Source of the DNA: Verrucomicrobiota bacterium | Lineage (GTDB): Bacteria; Verrucomicrobiota; Verrucomicrobiia; Opitutales; Opitutaceae | Assembly (NCBI GenBank): GCA_023457715.1 | Contig: JAEWKR010000174.1 | Location: 1-9,030 of the forward strand | Reading direction: 5' to 3' | Length of the DNA: 9,030 bases | Shown: in pieces, positions 1-6,408 of the stretch | Layout of the letters: every line of letters starts with the position of its first letter | How positions within the stretch are numbered: the first letter of the stretch is position 1 | Made by a program: the position numbers and the translations under genes | The notes under the pieces: generated by a model | What the model saw: the letters and a program-made list of their open reading frames with translations, nothing else | Databases searched by the model: none | What the model was told of the DNA's origin: nothing

Positions 1-21
1 TGGGACAACACCCCTCCGGAC

Positions 22-48
22 GTAGCGGGGAGCGCCAGCGAGACGATC
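22..48. repeat. Half copy of a REP-like palindromic repeat
   Basis: This 27-base unit, starting GTAGCGGGGAGC, is identical to the right arm of the complete hairpin at 4198-4279. The bases just before it (CCTCCGG) also match the end of that hairpin's loop, so the missing left arm probably lies just upstream of the window. Such extragenic palindromes are usually remnants of REP/RAYT-type dispersed repeats and can act as transcript-end structures for the upstream gene. The match is seen directly; the REP label is inference. Confidence 0.75.
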
Positions 49-82
49 CGGGGGTCTTGGAAATTCAGCTTGCTGTCCTATC

Positions 83-103
83 TGTACTATGTCATCTAGT
101 ACA
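83..103. promoter_or_regulatory. Probable GntR/YtrA-type operator
   Basis: A perfect 7-bp inverted repeat, TGTACTA-N7-TAGTACA, ends two bases before the ATG of the GntR regulator gene. GntR-family dimers, including the YtrA subfamily, bind short inverted repeats near their own promoters, so negative autoregulation of the whole operon is likely. TACTAT at 85-90 could serve as a -10 element inside the operator, but I see no well-spaced -35. If that is the promoter, the transcript would have almost no leader, which fits the missing Shine-Dalgarno site. The palindrome is seen; binding is inferred. Confidence 0.7.
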
Positions 104-105
104 GA

Positions 106-495
106 ATGCTCCCGTTCGCGATCGAACTGAAGCCGGGCCTTCCGGTGGCGGAACAGATTTTGTTCGCCGTGAAACGGGCCGTCGTTGCGGGTCAGCTGCG
201 TCCGGGCGACCGGTTCCCTTCGGTTCGTGCCTTGAGCCAGGAGCTGAAGATCAATCCCAACACCGCGCACAAGGTCGTGGCGCAGCTGGTGCATGAAGGC
301 GTGCTGCTGACGACGCCGGCGGTGGGGAGTGTCGTTGCCGAACCGGCGGTAGGCGGCAAACGCGAACGCGCCGAACTGCTCGGCGGCGACCTGGAACATC
401 TGGTCGTCGAAGCCCGCAAACTCGGCCTGCAGCTCGACGACGTGCAGGCCGCGCTGGCCGCTCATTGGAAGAAGCTGGGCGGAGATCTGCGCTGA
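106..495 (+). CDS. GntR family transcriptional regulator, YtrA subfamily
   Basis: A 129-residue repressor-type DNA-binding protein. The winged helix-turn-helix covers about residues 10-78, with the family landmarks G-x-L-x-P-G-D (29-35), PSVR (38-41), INPNT in the recognition region (49-53) and HEGVL (63-67). The tail of about 50 residues is short and helical, with no FCD, UTRA or aminotransferase effector domain, which is typical of the YtrA subfamily. Members are usually the first gene of an operon for an ABC exporter and repress it until cell-envelope or antibiotic stress occurs. Here the ABC ATPase gene starts 18 bp downstream on the same strand, and a palindromic operator candidate touches the start. 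ATG 106 is chosen because it places FAIELKPGLPVAEQI exactly where family members begin. No Shine-Dalgarno site is visible. The inducer cannot be read from the sequence. Confidence 0.93.
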   Translation: MLPFAIELKPGLPVAEQILFAVKRAVVAGQLRPGDRFPSVRALSQELKINPNTAHKVVAQLVHEGVLLTTPAVGSVVAEPAVGGKRERAELLGGDLEHLVVEARKLGLQLDDVQAALAAHWKKLGGDLR

Positions 496-513
496 TTCAT
501 CGGAAACCACCTT

Positions 514-1428
514 ATGCACCCCATCGAGACCCACGAGCTGACCCGACGGTTCGGACGCACCGAGGCCGTGAACGGCCTGACCCTCTCCGTGCCGGAGGGC
601 TCGGTCTTCGCGTTGCTGGGCGCGAACGGTGCGGGAAAAACCACGACGCTGAAAATGCTCGTGGATCTCGTACGGCCGACGCGGGGGACGTCGCACCTCC
701 TCGGCGTCGACTCCCGCCGGCTTGGCGAACGGGAGAAGGCGAAGATCGGCTACGTTTCGGAGAATCAGGAGCTGCCCCTTTCGATGACCGTGCGGCAGTT
801 GCTGGACTTCTGCCGACCGTTCTATCCGACGTGGGACCGCGACCTCGAACGCCAGCTGCTCCGCCAATTCGCGCTGCCCGAGGACCGCAAGTTGAACCAC
901 CTCTCGCGCGGGATGCTGATGAAGGCGGCGCTGCTGTCGTCGCTGGCGTACCGGCCGAAGCTGCTGATCATGGACGAGCCGTTCAGTGGTCTGGACCCCT
1001 TGGTGCGGGACGAACTCGTGGCGGGTTTGCTCGAGGTGTCGGCCGGAAACGCCTGGACGGTGCTCATCTCGTCCCACGATATCCAGGAGGTGGAACGGTT
1101 TGCCGACCACGTGGGCATGTTGGAACGAGGCCGGTTGCAGTTCAGCGAACCCACCGAACAACTCCAGGCGCGCTTTCGCCGAATCGAGGTGGAAATGGGA
1201 GATGGAGGCGAGTCAACTGGCCCGCTGCCCGCGTCGTGGCTTCATCTCGAACGCGCGGGCGTTTTTGCCCGCTTCGTGGACTCAGACTACGAGCCGGTGC
1301 GCACCGAAGACGCGTGTCGCGGCCGGTTTCCGCAGGCGACCGTCGTCGCGCATCCGATGTCCCTGCGGGAGATCTTCGTCGCCCTGGCGCGGCTTGAGCG
1401 CGACCGGGCGGAGGAGGCTGCAAGGTGA
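514..1428 (+). CDS. ABC transporter ATP-binding protein
   Basis: A 304-residue cytoplasmic ATPase that powers the two permeases encoded next. Walker A is GANGAGKT (36-43). The Q-loop region is SENQE (82-86, Gln85). The signature is LSRGM (130-134) rather than LSGGQ. Walker B is LLIMDEP (150-156), the D-loop is GLD (159-161) and the H-loop histidine is His188. FYPTWD (103-108) is common in ATPases paired with YtrA-type regulators. About 90 residues after the nucleotide-binding domain form a C-terminal accessory region, as in many ABC-2-type exporter ATPases. All catalytic residues are present, so it should be active. Its stop overlaps the GTG of the first permease (GTGA, 1425-1428), showing translational coupling. 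The substrate is unknown; export of an antimicrobial or lipid-like compound is the usual role of such modules, but that is inference. Confidence 0.94.
   Translation: MHPIETHELTRRFGRTEAVNGLTLSVPEGSVFALLGANGAGKTTTLKMLVDLVRPTRGTSHLLGVDSRRLGEREKAKIGYVSENQELPLSMTVRQLLDFCRPFYPTWDRDLERQLLRQFALPEDRKLNHLSRGMLMKAALLSSLAYRPKLLIMDEPFSGLDPLVRDELVAGLLEVSAGNAWTVLISSHDIQEVERFADHVGMLERGRLQFSEPTEQLQARFRRIEVEMGDGGESTGPLPASWLHLERAGVFARFVDSDYEPVRTEDACRGRFPQATVVAHPMSLREIFVALARLERDRAEEAAR
1411..1417 (+). promoter_or_regulatory. Ribosome binding site for the first permease
   Basis: GAGGAGG ends seven bases before GTG 1425, inside the end of the ATPase gene. It is one of the few strong Shine-Dalgarno sites in the window and supports the GTG start that overlaps the upstream stop codon. 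Confidence 0.75.
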
Positions 1429-2555
1429 ATCAGATCTGGACCCTGGTCCGCAAGGATGCGCGGTTCGCCGCGGCCCCGATCCTGTGGCTGACGGCCGTGG
1501 TCGTACTTTCGTTGTGGGGCCGCTCCCTGATCCGCCTGCCCTTCGATGCCGGTTTTTCAAACGAGGCGGTCGCATGGCGCCAGCAGGTAAGCCAGGCGTG
1601 TGATCTCGCGGGGTTGGTCGCAAACATCACCGGACTGCTGCAGGTCGTGCTCACCGGCCTGCTTTGCGCCCACCTTCTCCAGCAGGACAGCCTCACCAGC
1701 GACCGCGCGTTCTGGCGAACCCGGCCCATCTCGCCGGCCCGACTCTTTGTCGCGAAGCTGGGAGTCGCGGTCGTGGCCGCCGTGTTGCTGCCGGCCCTCG
1801 GCGCCGCGCTCGTGTGGACGACGGTCGGGGCGCCCCCCGACGATGTCTGGTCGCTGGCGCTGACGTTCGTCGCGCATCAAGCCACGCTGGCAGCTGCAGC
1901 CTTGGGCTTCGCCGCCATTACCGCGAATCTGGCGTCATTCGTGTTCGCGGCCATTGGAGCTGGGCTGGTCCTGCTGATCACGTCCAACGTCAAAACCGCT
2001 GACCATACGACGCCGGAACTCAGCATGGCGGTGTTTATCGCCCTCGTTGGCTGGCCCATTCTGCTGTGGCTGGTGTCCCTGCCGGCCCGACGCCCGGCAC
2101 TGGGATGGATCGTCTACGCACTTGGGCTCGCCTTGCTGCCCGCTGCAATCGTGAGTGGATCGAACGCGCGTACAACGGGGACATCCGTCTCGTCCGTCCG
2201 CTCATCGATGGTCCTGCCCCTCGCACCCGGCGCGGAAGCCGAGGTGGGCGGGTCCCGATGCCGAATTGCGGCGGTCGAAGGGGGCGAAGTGACTGTAGGG
2301 CTGGAAGGCATACAGCTCCCGGGTGAAAGCGTGGAATTCGAGCTGCTCGATGCGACCGGTCAGCTGCTCGCAACCCCGCGTCGCGCGATGGGCTCGTCGG
2401 TCTCGGTCCATGGCCTCGCCACCGCGTCGCTGGTGCTCAGCGTCCCGGCCGACGCACTGGGCGACCGTTCGCCCGAACACCTGCAGCTGCTCTGGCGGCG
2501 GCGGGTGCCCGGCGATCGCTGGAGCAGAGCGGCGTCCCCAGGAGGCGCGCCATGA
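1425..2555 (+). CDS. ABC-2-type permease with C-terminal soluble domain (first of two)
   Basis: A 376-residue integral membrane protein. By eye there are about seven hydrophobic segments, near 16-31, 63-85, 107-131, 144-166, 169-187, 201-219 and 226-243, followed by about 130 residues without membrane segments. The N-terminus LVRKDARF is typical of ABC-2 permeases. FWRTRPIS (96-103) sits between segments 2 and 3. If the N-terminus is cytoplasmic, this basic loop faces the ATPase and could be the coupling helix. The same motif occurs at the same place in the next gene, so the two are probably paralogues forming a heterodimer. GTG 1425 has GAGGAGG upstream and overlaps the ATPase stop; the gene's own stop overlaps the next start (ATGA). 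With seven helices the tail would be outside the membrane, but the helix count is uncertain. Substrate unknown. Confidence 0.85.
   Translation: MNQIWTLVRKDARFAAAPILWLTAVVVLSLWGRSLIRLPFDAGFSNEAVAWRQQVSQACDLAGLVANITGLLQVVLTGLLCAHLLQQDSLTSDRAFWRTRPISPARLFVAKLGVAVVAAVLLPALGAALVWTTVGAPPDDVWSLALTFVAHQATLAAAALGFAAITANLASFVFAAIGAGLVLLITSNVKTADHTTPELSMAVFIALVGWPILLWLVSLPARRPALGWIVYALGLALLPAAIVSGSNARTTGTSVSSVRSSMVLPLAPGAEAEVGGSRCRIAAVEGGEVTVGLEGIQLPGESVEFELLDATGQLLATPRRAMGSSVSVHGLATASLVLSVPADALGDRSPEHLQLLWRRRVPGDRWSRAASPGGAP
2541..2545 (+). promoter_or_regulatory. Ribosome binding site for the second permease
   Basis: GGAGG lies six bases before ATG 2552, within the last codons of the upstream permease gene. 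It supports the start that overlaps the previous stop as ATGA. Confidence 0.7.
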
Positions 2556-4192
2556 AACCGCTGCTGCAGCTCGTGTGGAAGGACATCCGCCTGCTACGCG
2601 GCTGGATCGCGCTCTGGCTGGTGCTCCACCTGGCCGTAGACGCCCTGGGTTTCTGGACGGCGGTGTTCGCCGCGCCGGCGGATGACGAGGCCGCCAAGGC
2701 GTACGTCGCCTCACTTGACCCCACGCTTGCCGCGCTGCTCTTCGCTCAGGGGCTGGTGGCGTTTTGCCTCTGCGTGCTCACCGTCCAGGCGGACCGACCG
2801 GTGGGCCCTTCGTTCTGGCGCACGCGCCCGATCTCCGCGGGGCGACTCACCGCGGCCAAAATCATCGTCCTCGTTTTCCTGCTTCTGATCCTGCCTTTCG
2901 TCGCCCTGCTCCCGTGGTGGATTCATTGCGGGCTGCCGCTCGAACAAATGGGCCCAGCCTTCCTTCCGACCGTGCGAATGACGGTGTTCGTTGCGATCCC
3001 CGCCCTCTTTGTAGCGGCAGCGGCCAACTCGATCGCAAGGTCGTTCCTGTGGGGCCTCGTCGCGGTACCGGTGTACGCGGTCTTTATCCTGGGAGTCGCG
3101 GACGGGCCCACCTTCGGAACGCGTCCCGCAAGCTTCTCTCTGCTCTCGATCCTGACCCCGCTCGTTTTGGCGCTCGTTCTCGTGTTCGGTCGGAAGCACG
3201 TGCGTCGCGGATTTGCTGCGCCCGTGGCAATCCTGCTGTTCGGAATGGCGTTCACCTTGGGCCTGACCCGTTACTGGGCCGCGATTGACGAGTGGCGAGA
3301 TCATGGTCCCACCGCGGCGATCCCTGCAACCGGGCCGACGGTCAGGATCAAGCATGCGCGGATTGCGTTGGAGCGTCGGGACGAGGCAACCGTCACCCTG
3401 GTGGTCGCGCCCGATACACCGCCGGCCGGCACGGTTGCCATTCCCCGCGCCGTGACCTTGGGCCTGCCCACAACAGAACCTCACCTGGAGCGAGTTCCGG
3501 GCTACGGGGCGTACTCGAGCGATGACTTCCTTGCCGCCGAGGCTATTTCGGCGGCGGGCCTCCAGCTGCCCGCGCGAGATGCCGAAACCGAACAGCATCT
3601 GACCGCCGCGCGCGCAGAGTTCGATCGGCGGCGACGTGAGCAAGGGCGGCAGCCGGCAGCCTTTTCGAGCGAACCCTTCGGACCTGGGTCACTGTTCTCG
3701 TTTACTTACCCGCGACCGGTGTTGCAGGAGTGGCGCGGCTCCGCGATGCCCGCGCAGGCTGAGATTGCGATTACGCTGGTACGGCCCGAACTCGCTTGTA
3801 CGACGCGCCTGGACAGCCGCGAGTGGAACGCGCGCCGCGGGTTGGGACTGCGCGTCGTACACCTGAAAGCCGATCCAACCGCGGTCAGACTCCTCACCCT
3901 GGAGTCGCATCAGTCGCGGCGGCGCCGGTACCTCAAAGCCGGCGTTGTCCTCGATCAAGAACGCCAAGTGACTCGCCCCCTCTCGGGGTGGAATATCGCC
4001 CGGATCGCGATCGGCGGGGTCGAGATGGTCTATCGCCGATATGCCTACGGGGAAGCGGTGGTGCGGCAGGGAAAATGGCAGCACGTGCCGGCCATGGAAC
4101 TCCAGCAACGGACGCTCGCGCGCTTCGCGGAACAGGTGGTGGGCGCCTACGGGGTCCGTGTGGAGGTACCGCGGCCACCCTTCCCGGAGTGA
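2552..4192 (+). CDS. ABC-2-type permease with large C-terminal soluble domain (second of two)
   Basis: A 546-residue membrane protein, the last gene of the operon. It begins LLQLVWKDIRLLRGW, the usual ABC-2 permease N-terminus. About seven hydrophobic stretches lie near 18-39, 59-79, 103-124, 140-162, 165-184, 195-213 and 222-239. SFWRTRPISAGRL (87-99) between segments 2 and 3 repeats the motif of the upstream permease, which points to duplication and joint assembly with the ATPase. Residues from about 242 to the end (about 300) have no membrane segment and match no domain I recognise. They are rich in Arg, Glu and Thr, with short alternating stretches that suggest beta strands. An odd number of helices would place this domain outside the inner membrane, where it could bind substrate or sense the envelope; that is inference. 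ATG 2552 is supported by GGAGG and the 4-bp overlap. Confidence 0.85.
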   Translation: MKPLLQLVWKDIRLLRGWIALWLVLHLAVDALGFWTAVFAAPADDEAAKAYVASLDPTLAALLFAQGLVAFCLCVLTVQADRPVGPSFWRTRPISAGRLTAAKIIVLVFLLLILPFVALLPWWIHCGLPLEQMGPAFLPTVRMTVFVAIPALFVAAAANSIARSFLWGLVAVPVYAVFILGVADGPTFGTRPASFSLLSILTPLVLALVLVFGRKHVRRGFAAPVAILLFGMAFTLGLTRYWAAIDEWRDHGPTAAIPATGPTVRIKHARIALERRDEATVTLVVAPDTPPAGTVAIPRAVTLGLPTTEPHLERVPGYGAYSSDDFLAAEAISAAGLQLPARDAETEQHLTAARAEFDRRRREQGRQPAAFSSEPFGPGSLFSFTYPRPVLQEWRGSAMPAQAEIAITLVRPELACTTRLDSREWNARRGLGLRVVHLKADPTAVRLLTLESHQSRRRRYLKAGVVLDQERQVTRPLSGWNIARIAIGGVEMVYRRYAYGEAVVRQGKWQHVPAMELQQRTLARFAEQVVGAYGVRVEVPRPPFPE

Positions 4193-4197
4193 TGCCC

Positions 4198-4279
4198 CCT
4201 GATCGTCTCGCTGGCGCTCCCCGCTACCTTGAACAGCACGCCTCCGGGTGTAGCGGGGAGCGCCAGCGAGACGATCAGG
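4198..4279. repeat. REP-like long hairpin after the ABC operon
   Basis: A perfect 30-bp inverted repeat: arms 4198-4227 and 4250-4279, loop of 22 bases. It starts five bases after the stop of the second permease. The right arm shares a 27-base identical stretch with 22-48, so this is a dispersed repeat and not a one-off terminator. Two inverted repeat units around a short spacer resemble a BIME-type REP pair. Its RNA would fold strongly and could end or protect the operon transcript, though no T-run follows it. Mobility by a RAYT-type transposase is possible, but no such gene is in the window. Confidence 0.85.
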
Positions 4280-4389
4280 CCGAGCTTTCCCCACTGACCT
4301 GTGATTCCGCGTGAACGCGGGACAACGTACTCAAGCCGGGGCTTTGCTTTTCGCTCGCGCGACGAGGGGCCTTTGCCACGTTCGCGGGC

Positions 4390-5406
4390 GTGCTGCTGAC
4401 GTGCCAGTCCGGTTTTGAAAGCTATCTCGCGCGGGAACTCGTGGAGTTGCGCGGGGCCGTGGTTGCAGAAAAAGGTCCAGGGTGGGTCCGCATTGGGCCC
4501 GCGGCAGGCACGCCGGCGTGGCTGCCGTCAGTCGCGTTCGCTCACCTCACCTTGCTCGAACCCATCGAGGTGTCGGGCGACTCGGTCAACGGGCTCGCCA
4601 CCAAGATCGCGACGTACTTTCTCGAGAACCTGCGCGGGGAACGAATCGAAGGCGCGTGGCCGAACGTGTGGCTCGGGCCGCATGAACTCGTCGGGCTTGG
4701 CCGGCGACTGAGCAGCGTCGAAAGCGCGTTCGGCGAACAGCTCAAGAAGAAGCTTTCGCGCGTCGCCAAGCTCGCCACCAGCGACGTGCCACGGACGAGC
4801 GGCGAGTCGCGCGGGCTGTTCGTGTTCTTCGTTGATTTCGGTCGCGCGCTCGTGGCGCGCCGCGCATTCGTCCACGGACCGCGCCGGATGGCCGACGACG
4901 ATCTGGCGCCCTCGCGTTCGTATTTGAAGGTCGAGGAGGCGTACGTGGCGCTCGGCCGCGAGCCGGTCGCAGGCGAGACGGTGTGCGACCTCGGCGCGGC
5001 GCCGGGTGGCTGGAGTTACAGCGCGGCAAAACGCGGCGCCCGCGTCGTCGCCGTCGACAATGGTCCGCTCAAGGGAGGCGCGCTGGAGAATCCGCTGATC
5101 GAACACTTGCGCGAGGACGCCTTCCACTACGCACCGCCGTCCACGCAGCCTTTCGACTGGCTGTTCTGCGACCTGGTCGAGGAGCCGCATCATGTTCTCC
5201 GCGACATCCTCGTGCCCTGGCTGGAGCGCGGCTGGTGCCGTCACTTCGTGGTGAACCTCAAGTTCGGCCGCGTCGACGCGATCGGGCTGCTGCGTGAACT
5301 CCAGGCGCCGAATGGCACGCAATTCGCGCAGGTATCAGAATTGCGCGTGCTGCATCTGTACCACGACCGGGAGGAGTTTACGGTGGTGGGGAGCAGTAGG
5401 CTGTAG
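4390..5406 (+). CDS. rlmM: 23S rRNA (cytidine(2498)-2'-O)-methyltransferase RlmM
   Basis: A 338-residue SAM-dependent enzyme that adds a 2'-O-methyl group to C2498 of 23S rRNA; the E. coli protein is 366 residues. The N-terminal part (about 1-165) corresponds to the THUMP-containing RNA-binding region, and the C-terminal part is an RrmJ/FtsJ-like Rossmann fold. Motifs matching E. coli RlmM are SRSYLKVEEA (175-184), CDLGAAPGGWSY for SAM binding (199-210), VDNGPL (222-227), LREDAF (240-245), CDLVEEP (260-266), NLKFG (289-293) and LYHDREEFTV (323-332). The K-D-K-E tetrad is Lys180, Asp261, Lys291 and Glu329. GTG 4390 is chosen because LLTCQSGFE aligns with the E. coli start; no Shine-Dalgarno site is seen. 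The last four residues and the stop lie in repeat DNA, so the C-terminus is shorter than in E. coli. The gene stands alone on this strand. Confidence 0.93.
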   Translation: MLLTCQSGFESYLARELVELRGAVVAEKGPGWVRIGPAAGTPAWLPSVAFAHLTLLEPIEVSGDSVNGLATKIATYFLENLRGERIEGAWPNVWLGPHELVGLGRRLSSVESAFGEQLKKKLSRVAKLATSDVPRTSGESRGLFVFFVDFGRALVARRAFVHGPRRMADDDLAPSRSYLKVEEAYVALGREPVAGETVCDLGAAPGGWSYSAAKRGARVVAVDNGPLKGGALENPLIEHLREDAFHYAPPSTQPFDWLFCDLVEEPHHVLRDILVPWLERGWCRHFVVNLKFGRVDAIGLLRELQAPNGTQFAQVSELRVLHLYHDREEFTVVGSSRL

Positions 5407-5630
5407 GCTGTAGGCGGTAAGCTGAACGGAACGCAGGGCCGCAAAAAAGAAGGCGCAAAAAAGGATTCTGCCGGAAAGGTGTTCGCGAGTCCGTCCTTAC
5501 GCAGGCGGGACGCCTACGCTACGGCGACCCACGAACCATCGCACGGCCAGGCCCCCCCCTTTTTGCGCCTTCTGCGCCTTCTTGCGGCCATCCGGTTCGG
5601 TGCCTTGGCCTACAGCCTGGAGCCTACTGC
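5393..5630. repeat. Nested inverted repeats between convergent genes
   Basis: The gap between rlmM and the minus-strand genes contains matching blocks in mirrored order. The outer blocks are GCAGTAGGCT (5393-5402) with AGCCTACTGC (5621-5630), and GGCTGTAGGC (5406-5415) with GCCTACAGCC (5608-5617). The middle blocks are GGCCGCAA (5437-5444) with TTGCGGCC (5582-5589), and GAAGGCGCA (5449-5457) with TGCGCCTTC, which occurs twice in tandem (5564-5572, 5573-5581). At the centre is a small hairpin, AGGCG-GGA-CGCCT (5503-5515). The left edge is a tandem run of GTAGGCT-like heptamers that supplies the rlmM stop codon. Transcripts from either side could fold into a long stem, so it may end transcription in both directions. 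The blocks are seen; the function is inferred. Confidence 0.75.
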
Positions 5631-5647
5631 CTACCGCTCGCGATCCG

Positions 5648-6076
5648 CTACACCTTCGCTTCAGGCGCGAGGTACTCCTGCACCAACTGCCCGAGCTTAT
5701 CCGCTTCGGGAAACTTCATCAGATAATCGTCGGCGCCCAGTTGCTCCGAAATCTTCGCATCCCAGGGCTCGGTGGCGCCAGAGAGCATCACGATCTTCAT
5801 GCCCTGCAACGCCGGCTGCTGCCGCGCCCAGGCGAGCACGTCGAACCCGCTCAGACTCGGCATATTAACGTCGAGAAACACCAGGCAGGGGCGGTCATCG
5901 AGCGCCTTCTCCCCGACGCAGAACTGACGCAGAAACATGAACGCATCACCGCCGTTGCGAAAATGGAGCAGCTGATTCTGGATCCCGGCATCCTTCAACC
6001 GCCGCGCAAAGATCACGGCGTCGTCCTGGTCATCGTCCACCATCATCAACGGTGGCAGCGGGCGCTGGGTGTTCAT
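5648..6076 (-). CDS. Single-domain response regulator
   Basis: A 142-residue stand-alone CheY-like receiver with no output domain. The acidic pocket is VDDDQDD (13-19), the phosphoacceptor is Asp69 in FLDVNMP (67-73), the conserved Ser is Ser99 in MLSGAT (97-102), and the invariant Lys is Lys121 in MKFP (120-123). A Phe sits between that Lys and the Pro, where most receivers have Lys-Pro directly. The pattern fits the Rcp1-like group of small receivers. It is phosphorylated by a histidine kinase encoded elsewhere and would act by protein contact. It is clearly related over its full length to the receiver at 7259-7675. It lies 68 bp after the 85-residue membrane protein gene on the same strand, so it may be the last gene of that operon. 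ATG 6076 lacks a clear Shine-Dalgarno site. Confidence 0.92.
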   Translation of the reverse strand: MNTQRPLPPLMMVDDDQDDAVIFARRLKDAGIQNQLLHFRNGGDAFMFLRQFCVGEKALDDRPCLVFLDVNMPSLSGFDVLAWARQQPALQGMKIVMLSGATEPWDAKISEQLGADDYLMKFPEADKLGQLVQEYLAPEAKV

Positions 6077-6144
6077 GGTGGCAGATTGGACCGATAGATT
6101 GGACGCCAGTTGCGCGCCGGTCGGGGTTTCACCTGACGTTATTA

Positions 6145-6402
6145 TCAGATTCGCGCAAACGCAGACGCACGAAAAGCGGCGGCCCCCACCAGTGCAAAGA
6201 GCAACACAATCAAAATGTTAACGACGATCGCGCACCAGAACCGCACCGGGGTGTCGTGGTACACAATCGGGGTTCGGCGCCCAAAAAGCGCGCTCTCCCA
6301 CTTGGTGCGACCGCTGGCAAGATCCCTCCGGACGCGCAGCGCCCGCCAGACAGCCAGGCCGAAAAAGGCGAGGCCGAGCAGGGAAAGAATGTTGGGACGC
6401 AT
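6145..6402 (-). CDS. Small two-helix membrane protein, unknown function
   Basis: An 85-residue protein I do not recognise as a named family. A hydrophobic helix covers about residues 4-20. A polar, basic middle follows, including RALRVRRDLASGRTKW and a GRRTPIVYHDTPVRFW stretch, and then a second helix at about 56-78. The basic middle should be cytoplasmic, with both ends outside. Only six bases separate the methyltransferase stop from this ATG, with no visible Shine-Dalgarno site, so translation is probably coupled. The open frame, its placement in a tight gene row and its two well-formed helices support a real gene, but no catalytic motif is present. It could be a small accessory membrane protein of the host group. 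Confidence 0.72.
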   Translation of the reverse strand: MRPNILSLLGLAFFGLAVWRALRVRRDLASGRTKWESALFGRRTPIVYHDTPVRFWCAIVVNILIVLLFALVGAAAFRASAFARI

Positions 6403-6408
6403 CGCAGG

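Noticed and set aside
465..1397. Long + strand frame of 310 codons overlapping the ABC ATPase gene
   Set aside because: It is Arg/Gly/Pro-rich with no motifs and lies over a gene with all ABC ATPase motifs in another frame; such shadows are common in G+C-rich DNA.
2711..3643. Minus-strand frame of 310 codons inside the second permease
   Set aside because: The composition is charged and low in hydrophobic residues, there is no recognisable domain, and it is fully antisense to a well-supported membrane protein gene.
4305..4351. Terminator-like hairpins TTCCGCG-TGAA-CGCGGGA and AAGC-CGGG-GCTT with a following TTTGCTTTT
   Set aside because: The stems are short, one needs a G-U pair, and they lie upstream of rlmM with no gene to terminate other than the ABC operon, which already has a far stronger hairpin.
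4528..5322. Minus-strand frame of 264 codons antisense to rlmM
   Set aside because: It contains no domain and lies opposite the conserved RlmM motifs, so it is a shadow frame.
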